Positions 38,379 through 51,273 of a stretch of 64,000 nt of DNA are shown here, piece after piece. Below the pieces are notes generated by a model. It was not told the DNA's origin, did no database searches, and saw nothing but the letters and a program-made list of their open reading frames with translations. Both the position numbers and the translations under genes were made by a program. Position 1 is the stretch's first letter. Every line of letters begins with the position of its first letter. The DNA lies in NCBI RefSeq assembly GCF_042453785.1, contig NC_091671.1, forward strand, positions 10,920,001-10,984,000. Direction: 5' to 3'. Source of the stretch: Malus domestica. Taxonomy: Eukaryota; Streptophyta; Magnoliopsida; Rosales; Rosaceae.

Positions 38379-41300
38379 TCAAGTTGGAGCATAGATATTA
38401 CTCATGCCCAACTTGACAAGTGACTCACCAAACCTTCTACTGCACACTGCATGGGTAAGTACATCTGCAAGTTGTTCATCTGAGTTCACAAATGGTGTTG
38501 ACACGATTTTCTTCTCCAGCTTTTCTTTGATAAAATGTCTATCAACTTCAACATGCTTAGTCTTGTCATGCTGTACTGGATTCTCGGCTATCTCTCTAGC
38601 GGACTTATTATCACAATACAACTTCATTGCCTCATTCTGTGTAAAACCAAGACTCTCAAGTAACTTTCGCAGCCAAAGCATCTCACATACACCATGTGCC
38701 ATTCCCCTATATTCGGCTTTGGCAGAAGACCATGACACCACATTTTGCTTCTTGCTCCTCCACGTAACCAAATTACCTCCAACGAATGTAAAATACCCGG
38801 ATGTAGACCTTCTATCAGTCACATCACCGGCCCAATCAGCATCCGTAAATCCCTTGATCCTCATATGCCTATGACACTTATACAAAACTCCTTTACCCGG
38901 AGCAGACTTTAAGTATGCCAAGATTTTCATCACTGCCTCCATATGATCTACACTTGGTGAGTGCATAAATTGACTAACCACACTTACCGCGTAAGCAATA
39001 TCCGGACGAGTATGAGACAAATAAATCAACCTCCCCACCAGTCTTTGATATCTACCTTTGTCGACCGGTTCCTGATCTGGATAAATCCCCAAATAATGTT
39101 TCTCTACGATAAGAGTGTCCACAGGTTTACACTCCAGCATGCCTGTTCCCTTTAATAAATCCAGAACATATTTACGTTGAGACAAGAAAATACCTCTAGA
39201 TGACCGAGCGACTTCCATTCCAAGAAAGTATTTTAAATCTCCCAAATTCTTCATCTCAAACTCGGCAGCAAGGTTTTGTTCAAGCTTCATCATCTCTTCT
39301 GAATCATCACCGGTTATTATCATGTCATCTACATAAATTATTAAGGCAGTCACTTTACCACTTCCCCATTTCACAAATAATGTATGATCCGAATGACTTT
39401 GATAATACCCAAACCTCCTCATAACCTGAGTAAATCTCCCAAACCATGCACGAGGTGATTGCTTAAGTCCATAGAGTGACTTTCACAATCTACATACTAC
39501 GGTTTTTCCTCCGGCATTGTACCCCGGAGGAAAATCCATATATACCTCTTCTTCTAAGTGCCCATGAAGAAAGGCATTCTTTACATCAAATTGTTTCAGT
39601 GGCCAATTCAAGTTTGCAGCTAAATAAATCAGAACACGTACCGTATTCATCTTCGCTACCAGAGAAAAAGTTTCCTGATAGTCAATACCATAAGTTTGAG
39701 TATACCCCTTTGCTACTAACCTTGCTTTATATCTATCTACCGATCTGTCTGCCTTGTATTTAATTGTAAAGACCCATCTACACCCAACCGGCTTCTTTCC
39801 TTTGGGTAGCTCCATTATTTCCCATGTACCATTTTTATGTAGTGCCATCATTTCCTCATCCATTGCAGCAGCCAATTTAGGACCTTCAAGGCCTCCTCCA
39901 CTCGAGTTAGTGCTTGGAGTGCTTCCACATTATTTACCCAGGCTTGACGTTCCGGTGCAAGGTTCGAGCATGACACATAGTTAGCTATTGGATACTTCAC
40001 TTTCCCTTTAGGAGAAAACCTGTTAGGAGGAACACCACGATTTTGCCTTGGCGGCAACTAATATGTACTCATAATATTATCTTGATTAGTTACATGAGCA
40101 TTAGTAGTACTTACCTCATGAATATTCAAAGAAGACACATTGGGTGGCACTATCGAGCTCGAGAGAGAAGGGGTAGTGGGTTTGGTAGTTCCTTGCTGCT
40201 GAAGAGGTGTAACAGGTTCGGCAATATCACACTCGGCAGCAGCTCCCCCTCCTGCATTACACTCGGCATCCTGTGGAGATCCACTAGCTCCACTCACGGT
40301 ATCCCCATTCACGGCATGCACGGCAAGGTCTTGCCGTGACACCTCTTCACTAACATTTGTATCACCAATTTCTCCCCCTACGCTACATATTTCCAACCAT
40401 CTAAGATCACCACAAGTAGTCTCCCCCTGGTGATCGAAAAGTGGTGGAACCGAAGCATAAAAGAACTCGGACTCAGAAAAAGTAACATCCATGGTCACAT
40501 ACATATGGCGAGTTTCGGGGTGATAGCACTTATACCATTTTTGTTGAGGAGAAAAACCCAGAAAAACACATCGGTAAGCACACGGATCTAGCTTACTCCG
40601 ATGAACCTTGTGAATAGGAACATAAACTACACACCTGAATACACGAGGAGGAAGATGATGACTCGATACAATGGGTACAAAATCTATCAACACTTGAAGA
40701 GGTGTTCTAAAGTCCACAACCCGGGAAGGCATACGATTAATGACATACACTGCATAGGTGACAGCTTCAGGCCAGAACCGTTTAGGAACTGACGCACCAA
40801 TGAGCAAAGCATGGGCAGTTTCCAGGATATGGGGGTTATTTCTCTCAGCAACCCATTTTGTTGTGGGGTATGAGGACAAGTGGTCTCATGTAAGATTCCT
40901 TGATCCTGAATAAAACCGGACAACTCGGAACCAATATACTCTCATCCATTATCTGAGCGAAGAACTTTAATAACAGAGGAATATTGTGTAGCTACCATTT
41001 GAGAAAAGGACCGAAACACCATACTCACATCACTTTTGTTTTTCATCACATAAATCCACGTCATACGAGTACAATCATCCACAAAGGTAACAAACCATTT
41101 AACTCCAGATATAGTACTAACAGGAGAGGGACCCCAAACATCTGAATGCACAAGATCAAAAGGAAATAATCTTTTATTCATACTAGGAGGAAATGAAACG
41201 CGATGACTCTTCGCGAGAATACATACTTCACAATGTAAGTCTGATTCTTTTATTTCATAAAATAAACTAGGCAACATACGCCTTAAATAACCAAAGGAAG

Positions 41301-42861
41301 CATGTCCTAACCGACGATGCAATAACCAAACTTCTTGTAAATTATTAGTACGGGATGCTCGAACCATATTAGCTCTGCCAGGAACGACGTCATCCACATA
41401 ATATAATCCCTCTCTCTTAGTGCCACGCCCAATTATCTCCTTGGTCTGAATATCCTGAACCAAACAAAACATTGGATACATAAGTACAACACAATCTAAT
41501 TGCTCAGTAACTTGAGGAATAGATAACAAATTATGAGACAACGAGGGAACAAGCAGGCAGTGATTGAGGGGAAGGGCCGGTGTGAGTTGTATTGTGCCGG
41601 CCCCTAAAACTGGTGCTATTGTTCCGTTAGCCGTTGCTATACACTCCCGTGGACTTGCTGTCATACTAGTAAATAAATTCTTATCAAAAGTCATATGATA
41701 AGTTGCACCCGAGTCTAGAATACAACCTGGATGATGCTCCATATCAGAGGCTAAAAGAACACGCCCCATACTACCTGAAGTGTCATGGGTTTCACTATGA
41801 GTGGTCTTGGTCAACAAGCTGTGACTCGGGTCACTTGAGGAGGGCACGACATCCTTGATGGCAATGGCACTGGATCCACGGCTTCGACTTGCTCCATTAG
41901 CAGCTCGCTTCTTGGCACGTAATTTTTTCTTCAATTCGGGAAACCATTCGGGTACCTCATGTTTCTGAAAACATGTATCCTCTGTATGACGGGTTTGACC
42001 ACAAAAGGTGCACTTCAGATCATCCTTGTTTTCTCGAGTGAATGGCTGAGAATTGGCCATTGGAGATGGGTTAAACCCTCGGTTACCTGATGGTAGCCGT
42101 GATACCATGGCTATGGGATGAGCTCCTCCTTGGTTCCCCACACCACTACTTCCCATCATAGTTGCATGGCGTTGGGCTTCTCGCCTAACAACAGAGAACA
42201 CCTCATTTACAGATGGTAAAGGTTGAGTTCTCAAAATATCACTACACACTTTGTAAAAAATATCATCAAGCCCTGCTAGGAAAGCATACACACGGTCCAG
42301 TTAAATTTCTTCTCGGAGTGTCTTCAAGTCAACTACACACTCCATCTTGATTGGTCTTCTCTGATCCAATTCTTGCCAAACTGCTTTGAGATCGGCATAA
42401 TATACACCGATAGGTCTTCCTTCCTGGTGAAGTTGGAATGACTTCACCTTCAACTTATAAATCTGAGAAATATCAGACCCATCATAATATGTTCGAGCAA
42501 CTTCTTCCCAGACTTTTTTAGCAGTACGAAGATGAATGAAAAATCCCATAATGGTAGGATCCATGGAATTAATCAACCACCATTTTACAATTGCATTCTC
42601 GGTCTCCCAAGCTTCATACTCAGCACTGTCCTCTTTGGGCTCTTTGATGCTTCCTATCACAAACCCTTTCTTACCACGTCCCGCGATATGCATCTCCAAT
42701 ACCTTGGACCACAAATGATAGTTTGATCCATTTAGCTTTACAGTACTTGGTACGGCCGAAGCATCACTTTGAATAACCACCAGATTGACGACTGACCCAT
42801 GGGTGGTGCCAGACGCCTCACCCTCTAACTTCAAACCCGTCTCACCTTTGTTACCTGCCAT
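38379..42861 (-). pseudogene. Copia gag-pol, disrupted by stops and frameshifts
   Basis: Read from 42861: gag ('LNGSNYHLWSKVLEMHI'), an in-frame TAA at 42303-42301, zinc knuckle 'CTFCGQTRHTEDTC', protease 'CILDSGATYHM', pre-integrase 'LHRRLGHASFGYL', and integrase with 'VHSDVWGPS' and 'VLRSDNG'. It then has a TGA at 40944-40942, a frameshift near 40850 ('HTPQQNG' to 'VAERNN'), a stop near 40058, a frameshift near 39870, RT ('[18 protein letters not shown]'), a stop at about 39483, 'LIIYVDDMIITG' (active-site YVDD) and RNase H ('GFTDADWAGD', 'SSAKAEY'). The last 347 codons (39422-38379) are uninterrupted. It is dead as a single polyprotein. Confidence 0.92.
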
Positions 42862-43042
42862 TAATTACAACCTTACAATACACACACGCACGCAGCAAAT
42901 AGTCACCACGATTGCAGCGACCAATAGTCAAACTTGCTACAGGGATGCAGCGGCATTATCCAGACTTGGCTGGATTTTTTTCCTGGTTTCACGATGGCAG
43001 CAGCACGGTGGAAGTTCTAGGGTTACTCTTGGCTTTGGTGCC

Positions 43043-43218
43043 AAATAGAATTTTATGGAATAATTTCTGTGTATTCCAATCTCAATAAAAAGGTATGTAC
43101 AACCTTAGTTACAAGAAAGGCAACAAATAGAGGACATAATACCTTTCCTAAAATTCGACTCTAGTAATTACAAAATATTTACATTCCCTTTTCTACTAAA
43201 TATTAACTTATTCCAATA
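43043..43218 (-). repeat. 5' LTR of the copia element
   Basis: Near-identical to 38194-38371, with small differences such as loss of a few bases near 43078. It borders the degenerate primer-binding site at about 43030-43044. Confidence 0.85.
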
Positions 43219-43874
43219 GGAGGGGATAGGAATGGCACCTAATCAGGAGGGCAGACAATCTGCCTCCTTATTGGTATACCGACTATGGCAAGTATGTTAG
43301 CCAACAATAATAAGCCAATTCTTTATTGTTGGATGTCGTTGTCATAGAGTTACGATTTTCATTTTTTAACCATATGCACTCTAAACTGTATATTTTACAT
43401 TCTTTCTACTCACATAGGAGTGCAGGAGGTTGAAAATGAGTGCCAAAATTACGGTGTGATAGAGATTCACATAACTGCTCCTAGTAACATGAACTTGCTT
43501 ACTTGAGGTAAAACCCTTGCTTGAGGTTTCCTTCAAATAGGTCTTCTTGAAGGCTGATTTGGTGTTCGAAAACTTAACTAGTCGAAAGTTGAGGCAACTC
43601 AATTATTGCGGCTGGATTTATCTACAGTGCTACAACTATTGAAAAGTTGAAAGTTAGTGCTTAATGATAGGAAGCTTGCTTAGTTGGGTTCTTTGATAAT
43701 AACATAGGGGATGCTGGACCATTGTTAGTGCGGCATCTACAGGACTACGAAGATTGTGGGTGGATTTATCTACCGTACTATAACGATTTTAAGGTTGAAA
43801 TTTGGTGCTTAATGATAGCAAGCGTGCTTAGTTGGGTCCCTTGATAATAACATAACGATGCTAGACCACAGTTA

Positions 43875-44228
43875 GGGGTGGTTTGGAAGTAAGGTGCTTA
43901 AAAAAAAAGCACCCATGAAAAAAAGCTGTGAGGGTTTTAGGTGTTTGGTAAACTAAAAAAAATGGCTTATTTTGGAAGCTGCTTTGAGAATAACTTTAAA
44001 TCCAAAGGAAAAGCTGAAGCAGCTATTTCCAGCTTTAGAAAATTGGCTTTTTTTCAAAGCATACGGAGCTACAGTGCTTTTTTAATGAAAAGACCCACTA
44101 TCAAACTGTTTTTTTTTTTTCAAAAGCACTTTTACAAAAAAGTTTACTAAACACTCTGTTGATTTATTTCACAGCCGCTTATTCTCACAGCAGTTTTTTT
44201 TCAAAGTACAACAATACCAAACCAGCCC
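43875..44228. mobile_element. Tourist/Harbinger-type MITE upstream of NPF copy 1
   Basis: Ends GGGGTGGTTTGG and GGGCTGGTTTGG (complement), with a TTA duplication at 43872-43874 and 44229-44231. The paralogous site in NPF copy 2 (about 59637-59655, ACCACAGTTAGTGTGGCATG) is the uninterrupted empty site with a single TTA, which confirms both borders. 354 bp, no ORF. Confidence 0.95.
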
Positions 44229-44352
44229 TTAGTGTGGCATGTACAAGACTGCACCATCTTGTTTACACGTTTATATAACGATGGGAGCTTGTGAACATGC
44301 ATGTCAAAAAAAGGAAACCACGCTGACAGAGTTGCATCAGCTGGGTTGTAAG

Positions 44353-46632
44353 ATGGATGCATCACTCTCTGTGGACAGAGAAGGACAAATGGTGGATGAT
44401 GGTGGTAAATGCGGTGGTTGGATCATCTTTTTATTCATGATAGGTATCTCTCTCTCTTTCTCCCCCTCTCACCCCCTCCCTCTTTCATGCACTTCTGTTA
44501 TTCACTTATGACTACAAGGAAGTGAAAAAGAAAACTTCTTTCTTAGCAAACCATGTGATCTTATTTTATTTTGAGCAGGAACTTTAATGTGCTTGACACT
44601 TGCTGCTGGAGGATGGCAAGCAAATCTGGTTGTGTATCTGATTGAGGAGTTTAACGTGAAGAGCATTGATGCTACTCAGGTGGGAAATGTTGTGAGTGGT
44701 TGCACTAGTTTATTTCCTATCATTGGAGCAATTGTTGCAGACTCCTTATTTGGCTGTTTCCCGGTCATCCTGATCTCGTTTTGTGTCTCTTTTTTGGTAA
44801 TAGCCTCGCTCTGTCACCACTCTAACAAGCACACACACTCACATAACCATAATAGTTCTGTTAATTGTTGATGTAGGATTAATACACTTCCAATTTGCAA
44901 CGTAAAGTTGAGTTTTATAGGATAATACACTTTCAATTCTCTGCTTAATGGAACAGTATTAGCCTACAATGAAGCATCTGAAGCATCTGAAACATCTGAA
45001 TCCTTAAATAGTTGGTGCTAGAGACACGGTAGGAAGGTTTCCATATTTTCTTCTCGTATTTGGAATTTGAGTTGTACATCGGGTACCTGCGGGCAATACA
45101 TATCGTCGCATTTTTCAATTTTCCTGTTGAACCAACTTGTTCTCTGAAAATCTTCAATACACGTCTAGTCTCATTTTTAAATTCATTACAATTTATTCTT
45201 CGCAGGGATTGGTCTTATTCACTTTGACTGCAACTATTGATTCCTTGAGGCCCCCTTCATGTGAGAATGGATCTAGCTTGTGCGAAACACCATCAAAAGT
45301 TCAGTTTGCAGTGCTATATGCTAGTATAACACTGAGATCAATTGGACTAGGAGGCACTCGCTTTACTATAGCAACAATGGGAGCAAACCAATTTGACAAG
45401 CCTAAAAATCAAGGGATTTTCTTTAACTGGTTTTTCTTTGCCATGTATACGGCGACTGTTGTAAGTTCTACTGTCGTTGTGTATATTGAGGATAATGTCA
45501 GTTGGGGGTTGGGATTTGGCCTATTTGCTCTTGTTAATTTGATTGGTCTGGTCATATTCTCATCTGGAATCCATTTATATCGTCGTGATAAGCCACAAGG
45601 TAGCCCATTCGTGAATATAGCTCGTGTTGTTGTTGCTAGTATCCGGAAATGGAATATTAAGCTCACATCCCCAAGGGAGGATTACCACTACCACAATGAT
45701 GGAGAGGTAAAAACAACTCCCGCAACACCTAAAAGAGTTTCAGGTACCGGAATTTCCACAGGTCTTAGTGTCTTCTTTATTGCACGCCTCTTGTTTTTTG
45801 ACATGGTGCGTATAATTCAAATGAGCTTTTCCCCGATGTTTTTGATCTGTAATCATCATGTTGTTGAGTACGGAAGGATACACAGTGCCATACACATTGA
45901 AGGAAATAATGATGATAAGAAATTTTCCTTTTGCTCTCTTGTTGCAGATTCCTGAACAGTGCAGCCCTGGAAACATAAGGGGACTCGAAGCCCGACGGCT
46001 CCATTGCCAGGCCATGGAGGTTGTGCACAGTCCAGCAAGTAGAAGATCTCAAAACTGTCATTAAAATTTTCCCCTTGTGGGCATCCAACATATTTATAAG
46101 TACCCCATTAGCGATTCAAATAAGCTTAACGGTCCTGCAAGCTCTAAAGATGGACCGTCACATTGGATCACATTTCAAAGTCCCGGTTGGATCTGTCATA
46201 GTCGTGGTTACAATCGCCACTTGCATTGCTCTCCCAATAATTGATCGTATCCTATATCCCGTCTGGCAGAAACTGACCCATAAATCTCAAACTCCCCTCC
46301 AAAGACTAGGAATTGGTCATGTCCTAAATATCACAAGCATGGCTGTTTCCGCATTGGTTGAGTCAAAGCGTCTCAAAACAGCTCATGGTTCCATGGTGCC
46401 AATGTTGGTCATGTGGTTATTCCCACAGTTGGTTTTGGCGGGCATCGGTGAAGCATTTCATTTCCCGGGGGAACTTCAGTTTTGCTATCAAGAATTTCCA
46501 GCATCACTTCATACCACGGCGACTGCAATGGTTGCGATGATATTAGCCATTGCTTTTTACTTGAGCACGGCGCTTTTCACTTCATTGTTCATCAGAAATA
46601 CTATTTCCAATGGTAAAAAATGCAATCCTTGA
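44353..46632 (+). pseudogene. NPF2 (NAXT-like) NRT1/PTR-family transporter, copy 1, broken
   Basis: Exons 44353-44443, 44579-44796, 45206-45743 and 45948-46632 match the NPF2 nitrate-excretion-transporter-like group: 'GGWQANLVVYLIEEFNVKSI' in helix 1, 'TRFTIATMGANQFDKP', 'GIFFNWFFFAMYTATVVSST' and 'LVLAGIGEAFHFPGELQF'. Family members are 12-helix proton-coupled or facilitative transporters of nitrate and other solutes. Exon 3 is 538 nt against 546 (with an extra base) in copy 2, a 7-nt loss at its 3' end that shifts the frame into a stop just after the exon 3/4 junction. In the ancestral frame exon 4 also has GAA to TAA near 45979. The last transmembrane part (about 60 residues) is missing after 'LFIRNTISN'. 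Non-functional as a full transporter. Confidence 0.88.
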
Positions 46633-46639
46633 ACGTTGG

Positions 46640-47062
46640 TTATGACTCACTCGACCTTCCATACCAACCAAATGTTGAAACACCCAACCATACCATCTTG
46701 TGATAGTTACTATTTACTAATCTTGATTATGCTTTCAATGTGTTTGACAAAATGCTTCAGATGCGTCCTCTACCGTCCGTTGTCTGCTTCGAAAGAAGAT
46801 CTTCTCCGGATTCACTTTGTGGGATCCTAGATATCCTGACATCCTAACTGCTTATCGTACATCGTACGGTCAGTTTTCGTCAGGTACTATTTGTGTTTAA
46901 GTTTAAATAAAAAAATATCCTAAGTCACGTGCTATCTAGACCATGTGGGTTTTTAAGTAAAACGACGAGCATTGATGTGTTGTATGACAACACCACCTAG
47001 GTCACGTGGGAGGCTGATAGTCTCATCATTTTTTATTAAAAAACAAAAAACAAAAAGACTGG
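46640..47062. other. Short intergenic stretch after NPF copy 1
   Basis: No gene recognised. The expected last exon portion of NPF copy 1 is not seen here. Confidence 0.45.
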
Positions 47063-47071
47063 ACTTTCTAA

Positions 47072-47288
47072 GGAAGCTTGTCTGCCCTCTTGTTACTGTG
47101 CCATTTCCATATCCTCTTATTTGTGCGGTCACGGTTAAGCCACGTCAACATTTTATATTGATTGTTTAATAAAGATAATAACATAAAAAGCAATAGGAAT
47201 ATAAAATGTTAATGTGATTTAACCGTAACTGCACAAATAAAAGAGAATGAGAATGATAGGATAACATGAGGGCAGACAATCTACCTCC
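47072..47288. mobile_element. MULE-type MITE, family copy 3 (217 bp)
   Basis: Same interior as 20582-20802 ('GGTCACGGTTAAGCCACG', 'GAGGGCAGACAATCTACC'). The flanks ACTTTCTAA (47063-47071) and AATTTCTAA (47289-47297) agree at 8 of 9 positions. The inverted ends are imperfect. Confidence 0.85.
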
Positions 47289-47299
47289 AATTTCTAAGA

Positions 47300-50200
47300 A
47301 AGTCCACCCGACCCATATTATTATACATACTAAAATTCAGTCTTCCGACACTGTTTCATCAACAGTGAAAGGGTGAAACTACCATCGGGTTCTTCTTTTC
47401 TCCGCATACTGTTTCCACGTTTCTACAATGAAAAGTTGGTTATGCCCTTCCTAGCCACGCGTCTTTCATCGTTTGTTTCTCTGCTTGGGCAGCATCTTTT
47501 TTGCTTTACCCTTCTTCTTCGTTTTTCAATTTCATGAGTCTGGGACGAAGCAAAAAATTTAACTAAGAGGGGGCACCTTAAAAAATTTGAGCTCTTTTTT
47601 TGGACAAATAAAGCTAGTTCTTTTACAAATGCTGAAAAAATTAATTACAAAATGCCTAATTTTATTACTCTATTGTCTAATTTTGTCTTGAATTGTTTAC
47701 AATCTAATGCTCATTTGTACTAATTAACTAAATACATGCAACTCAACAAAGTTTAGACATTAGTACGTGAGAAAAATATACAAGACGGAGGGGCATTTAA
47801 AAACTAAAAGAGGATTTTCACTATTTTAATATGATTAATTGAATAATTTGTAAAGCAAAAAAATGGGGATGATTAATTGAATAATTTGTAATGAAAAAAA
47901 CAGGGATGAGAGGGGGGGCATGTGCCCCCACTGGGCCTTACCTCCCTCCGTCCATGTGAGTCTGCGATTTTCTACCACTTCGTCAGCCCGTCTTTTGGTC
48001 TCAAATCCTTTCTTTTTCTTTCGCAAAATTGTCTTAGTAGAGGTCCAGCGTTTGATTTTTGTTTTTTTGGATTTAGTTTCCAGTCTCTCCCGTTATTGAA
48101 TGCTTTGTTGTTGGGCGTTTTCTTCTCATCTTGCGATCGTCGGGGAAGAACTTTAAGGTTAGTTTGTTCTTCGTGTTTTATCCTCATTTTGCTATCTCTA
48201 GGCCAAGAAATTTAAGGTCTTTGTTTTTGTTTTTTCTGCGGATCTGCAGGTTGGGACAAAGTTTTTGTGAAATTGGTGACTAATCGCATGCTGCCTCTTC
48301 AGATTATTGACAAAGAAAATTATATTGAGCTTGGGTATGTTTTACAACAACTACGTGTAATTTTCGATTCTCAGTTTGTATTTGTTTGAAAGGAACCCTG
48401 AAAAAAACTGTGGCAATTTGGTTCTCTGTTGTGTTTATGCTGGCTGTAACAAATTGGTTTACCGTGTGTATAATTTTTTGCTACAAAATTGGTACATTCT
48501 AATCGTTCTTAAAAAAAAGACTCAATTTGTTTTCCAATTATTTTTTAGAGTTGTTTTCGTTATTGGTTTAAATCAATGTCCAGAAACCAAAAAGCTTTCA
48601 AAAGCAAAGGATTTAACATTACTTAAGGGTTTTACAGAGGTTTAAAAGCTTGAATGCTTAATTAAAGTTTTGTTTAGATCAATGTATAGAGACGAAAAAG
48701 GTTTGAAAAGGAAAGTATTTCAGATTGCTTGAAGCTTTTACACCAGTTTAAAAGCTTGAGTGACTAATTAAAGCTTAATTATGAATTCAACCATATTTTA
48801 CTTAAGTTAATCAATCATGTAACTACTGAAAGTATATGATTCAGTTACCTTTTTGAAAATGAGTACCTTTCTTTTTTATTAAGGATCAAGAACATTCATG
48901 CTATCAATTTTTCTCAATGATGAGGCATTTCATTTTCTTTCGTTGTCAAATAGTGTTCTCTGGTGGTTGCAAAGTAATACATATGTATATAGAGCAGGTC
49001 ATTAATAAACAATCTGTTTGGTTCTAATTTTTTGATAATTCGGTATTATTGGAAAGATAATGTGGACAAGGAGCTGTTAACTCTTATTTATATAAACAGA
49101 TGCATAAAATTTGTTTTGCACGACAAAGCTTATATGTATTTGGTTAACAATGCGAGTATTCTGAGTTTTGTTAATTCAGTAAAATGTATTGTAGGTCATT
49201 AAATTTTGACATCCGTTTCACTAATACTGCTTTTATTCTCAGCAAATATAACATGACCTTACATTTTTTGAACTTTCATCTGATACTGTTTTCTATAGAG
49301 AAGATAATCATCGCAGAAAACTCAATCTAACGATACTTTTCCTGCTACTAAAAGCATTCTCTTAACCTTCAACTTAAGTAAGTGCTGCATTTTTATATAT
49401 GTACATGGTTTACATAGTTTTTAACCATTACATCACCCATTGTCTATAGCTGTGTGTTGTTTCTAATTGCTTACTGTACTGAAATAATTGTATTTAATCA
49501 TATTTTAATAAGTGAAGTTTGTAAAATTGGTTTCCAGGTATGGTTAAGCAGTTAAAAGGTTTGTTTAATAATTTGAAGAAAAAGAACATAAATCACTAAT
49601 GTAACAGGTATGTCACAACTTCAACAAATAGGTTTCAAGAACATGTAAATACAAGGATCCAAGAGTATGTCAAATAAATTAACGTTTTATTACTTTTTTT
49701 TTATTACTTTTCTACATTTAAATTCAATATTTACTGACCTTTCTCCTCAGGGGAATTAGTTACTACTAATTTATATACAGACTATCTTCTATTTATCTAA
49801 TCTAAATACATGGCCTTGCCTACACATTGAGAGGTTAAGTTAAACATAAAAAAGTAGAAATATGCCATCTCCACATGCTTTAATTAAGTTAAGGAACATC
49901 TTACCAATAGCAGAATTGTTAAATCTATCCATGCACCGTTGCTGTTATTCATTGATTAGATTTAATAATTCTTCTATACGTAATGTATTCTTTCGCTAAG
50001 TTAAAGCATGTAGAGACGGTGTATCTTTGGTGGGAACATTTGTACTCATACTATTCCATGTTTATCTTAAACCTTTTAATGCATAGATAAAAAATTGGCC
50101 ATACATTTAGGGTAGGTCAAAATAATAAAGTTTGTATATAAATTGCTAATAGCTAATTCCTTTGAGGAGAAAAGATGGAAATGATGATTTTTCCTCCGAA

Positions 50201-51268
50201 TAATGGAGCATAAAAAACATCTCTATATTGCAGAGAGCAACCTATTTAGCTAAATCTGATCCATCCTCTTAATATGCATGGTGTGCAGTTTCTGATTTTT
50301 AATCAAACTTCACACTATTATTTTCATTTGGTAATAGGTTTTATAAAATTTGCCCATCCTCTTAATACACATGGTGTGCAGTTTGTGATTTTGTACATAG
50401 TTTTATAATCTTTAAACATCATTTCATCACATTTTGGGAAATGATGTAACCATTTGTCTCTTCACCGTCTTAAATTGTATAAAATTAACCCTTTATTCTG
50501 TTCATGAAAGTACAACGGTGAACTGACATTATGTAAATTCACAATCCGAGTAAGTCCTCGATTTCACATATTTTAATTTATTTATACTTTTGTTCACATT
50601 AATCAATATTATACTGCAGTTTGAAATCTATGATATACATCTATCTACTTTCAAACCTAAATTCTACATCTATTAGATCAAATTAAAAAACCCCTACAAG
50701 CTTAGATATATATTTATTTAGCTCTCTGTATTAAGAATTTATGGGTGTTGTTCTTCTCATTTAAAAAAAAAATTAAATTTAATATATTCATGTACTCTGT
50801 TTGGATACATTGAAAGTATAATCAACAATAAATATTTAAGTCTGTGACATCAGGCAATTTAGCATGGTTACTTGCTGTTCTCTTCAAGGTCAGACAAAGT
50901 TTATCTTTGTAAATATATGTATCTTACCAAAAACCATAAATGATACTACAGATCTTTTTTTTTCCTCTAATTTTTTTAATTTTTTAATTTTTTAATTTTT
51001 TTTAACAAATGCTTCTCAACAATTGAGCCCTTTTTGTCACTATTCATATTGCAGGAGTTGAGCTTCCACAAATTTCAGGGCGTTCAAACTTTATCCTCTC
51101 GAATGAAATGGTAATGAAATTTCTTAAAATTATAGTTTATTACTATAAAAGATGACTTATGTTCTCAGCCTCATAATCTATGTATGTTTACACATTATCC
51201 AACTTGCTTTGCTTCTACAAAATCAAAATACTTATATCCGCCTACAAAATTCTGTTGAAGAAGAGAGA
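47300..51268. other. AT-rich region, possibly interior of a Helitron; no gene recognised
   Basis: Long AT-rich sequence with scattered AG/GT splice-like sites but no supportable exon. 47546-47940 has CGAAGC and GGGGGGGCATGTGCCCCC words reminiscent of transposon ends. A short sequence near 47320-47350 ('TTATACATACTAAAATTCAG') could be the 5' side of the Helitron that ends at 58545; this is speculative. Confidence 0.35.
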
Positions 51269-51273
51269 TTTTT

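Larger units (their letters stand above)
38194..43218 (-). mobile_element. Ty1/copia LTR retrotransposon, defective
   Basis: Two LTRs of about 176 bp flank an internal region read on the minus strand in the copia order gag, protease, integrase, RT, RNase H. Next to the 5' LTR (high-coordinate side) the sequence TGGCACCAAAGCCA resembles the initiator-Met tRNA primer site TGGTATCAGAGCCA. A purine tract TTGAGGGGGAG precedes the 3' LTR. The LTRs differ at only a handful of positions. A clear 5-bp target duplication was not found; AATAG appears on both sides but overlaps LTR sequence. Confidence 0.92.
35702..43267. mobile_element. MULE-type MITE, family copy 2, split by three nested insertions
   Basis: The outer ends GGAGGCAGAC (from 35703) and 'GGCAGACAATCTGCCTCC' (to 43267) are flanked by a perfect 9-bp repeat, TTATTGGTA (35693-35701 and 43268-43276). 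The internal words 'GTGTGGTCATGATTAA' (37170 region) and 'GGCTTAACTGTGACCGCAC' (38172 region) match those of copies 20582-20802 and 47072-47288, which are about 220 bp. Here the same element spans about 7.6 kb because a hAT-like element, a MULE and a copia element lie inside it. Confidence 0.85.

Noticed and set aside
38404..38874. Plus-strand ORFs across the copia element
   Set aside because: They are antisense shadows of the RNase H and RT coding strand.
38190..43223. AATAG as target duplication of the copia element
   Set aside because: The same letters also occur at the inner LTR edges, so they are at least partly LTR sequence and cannot be taken as a target duplication.
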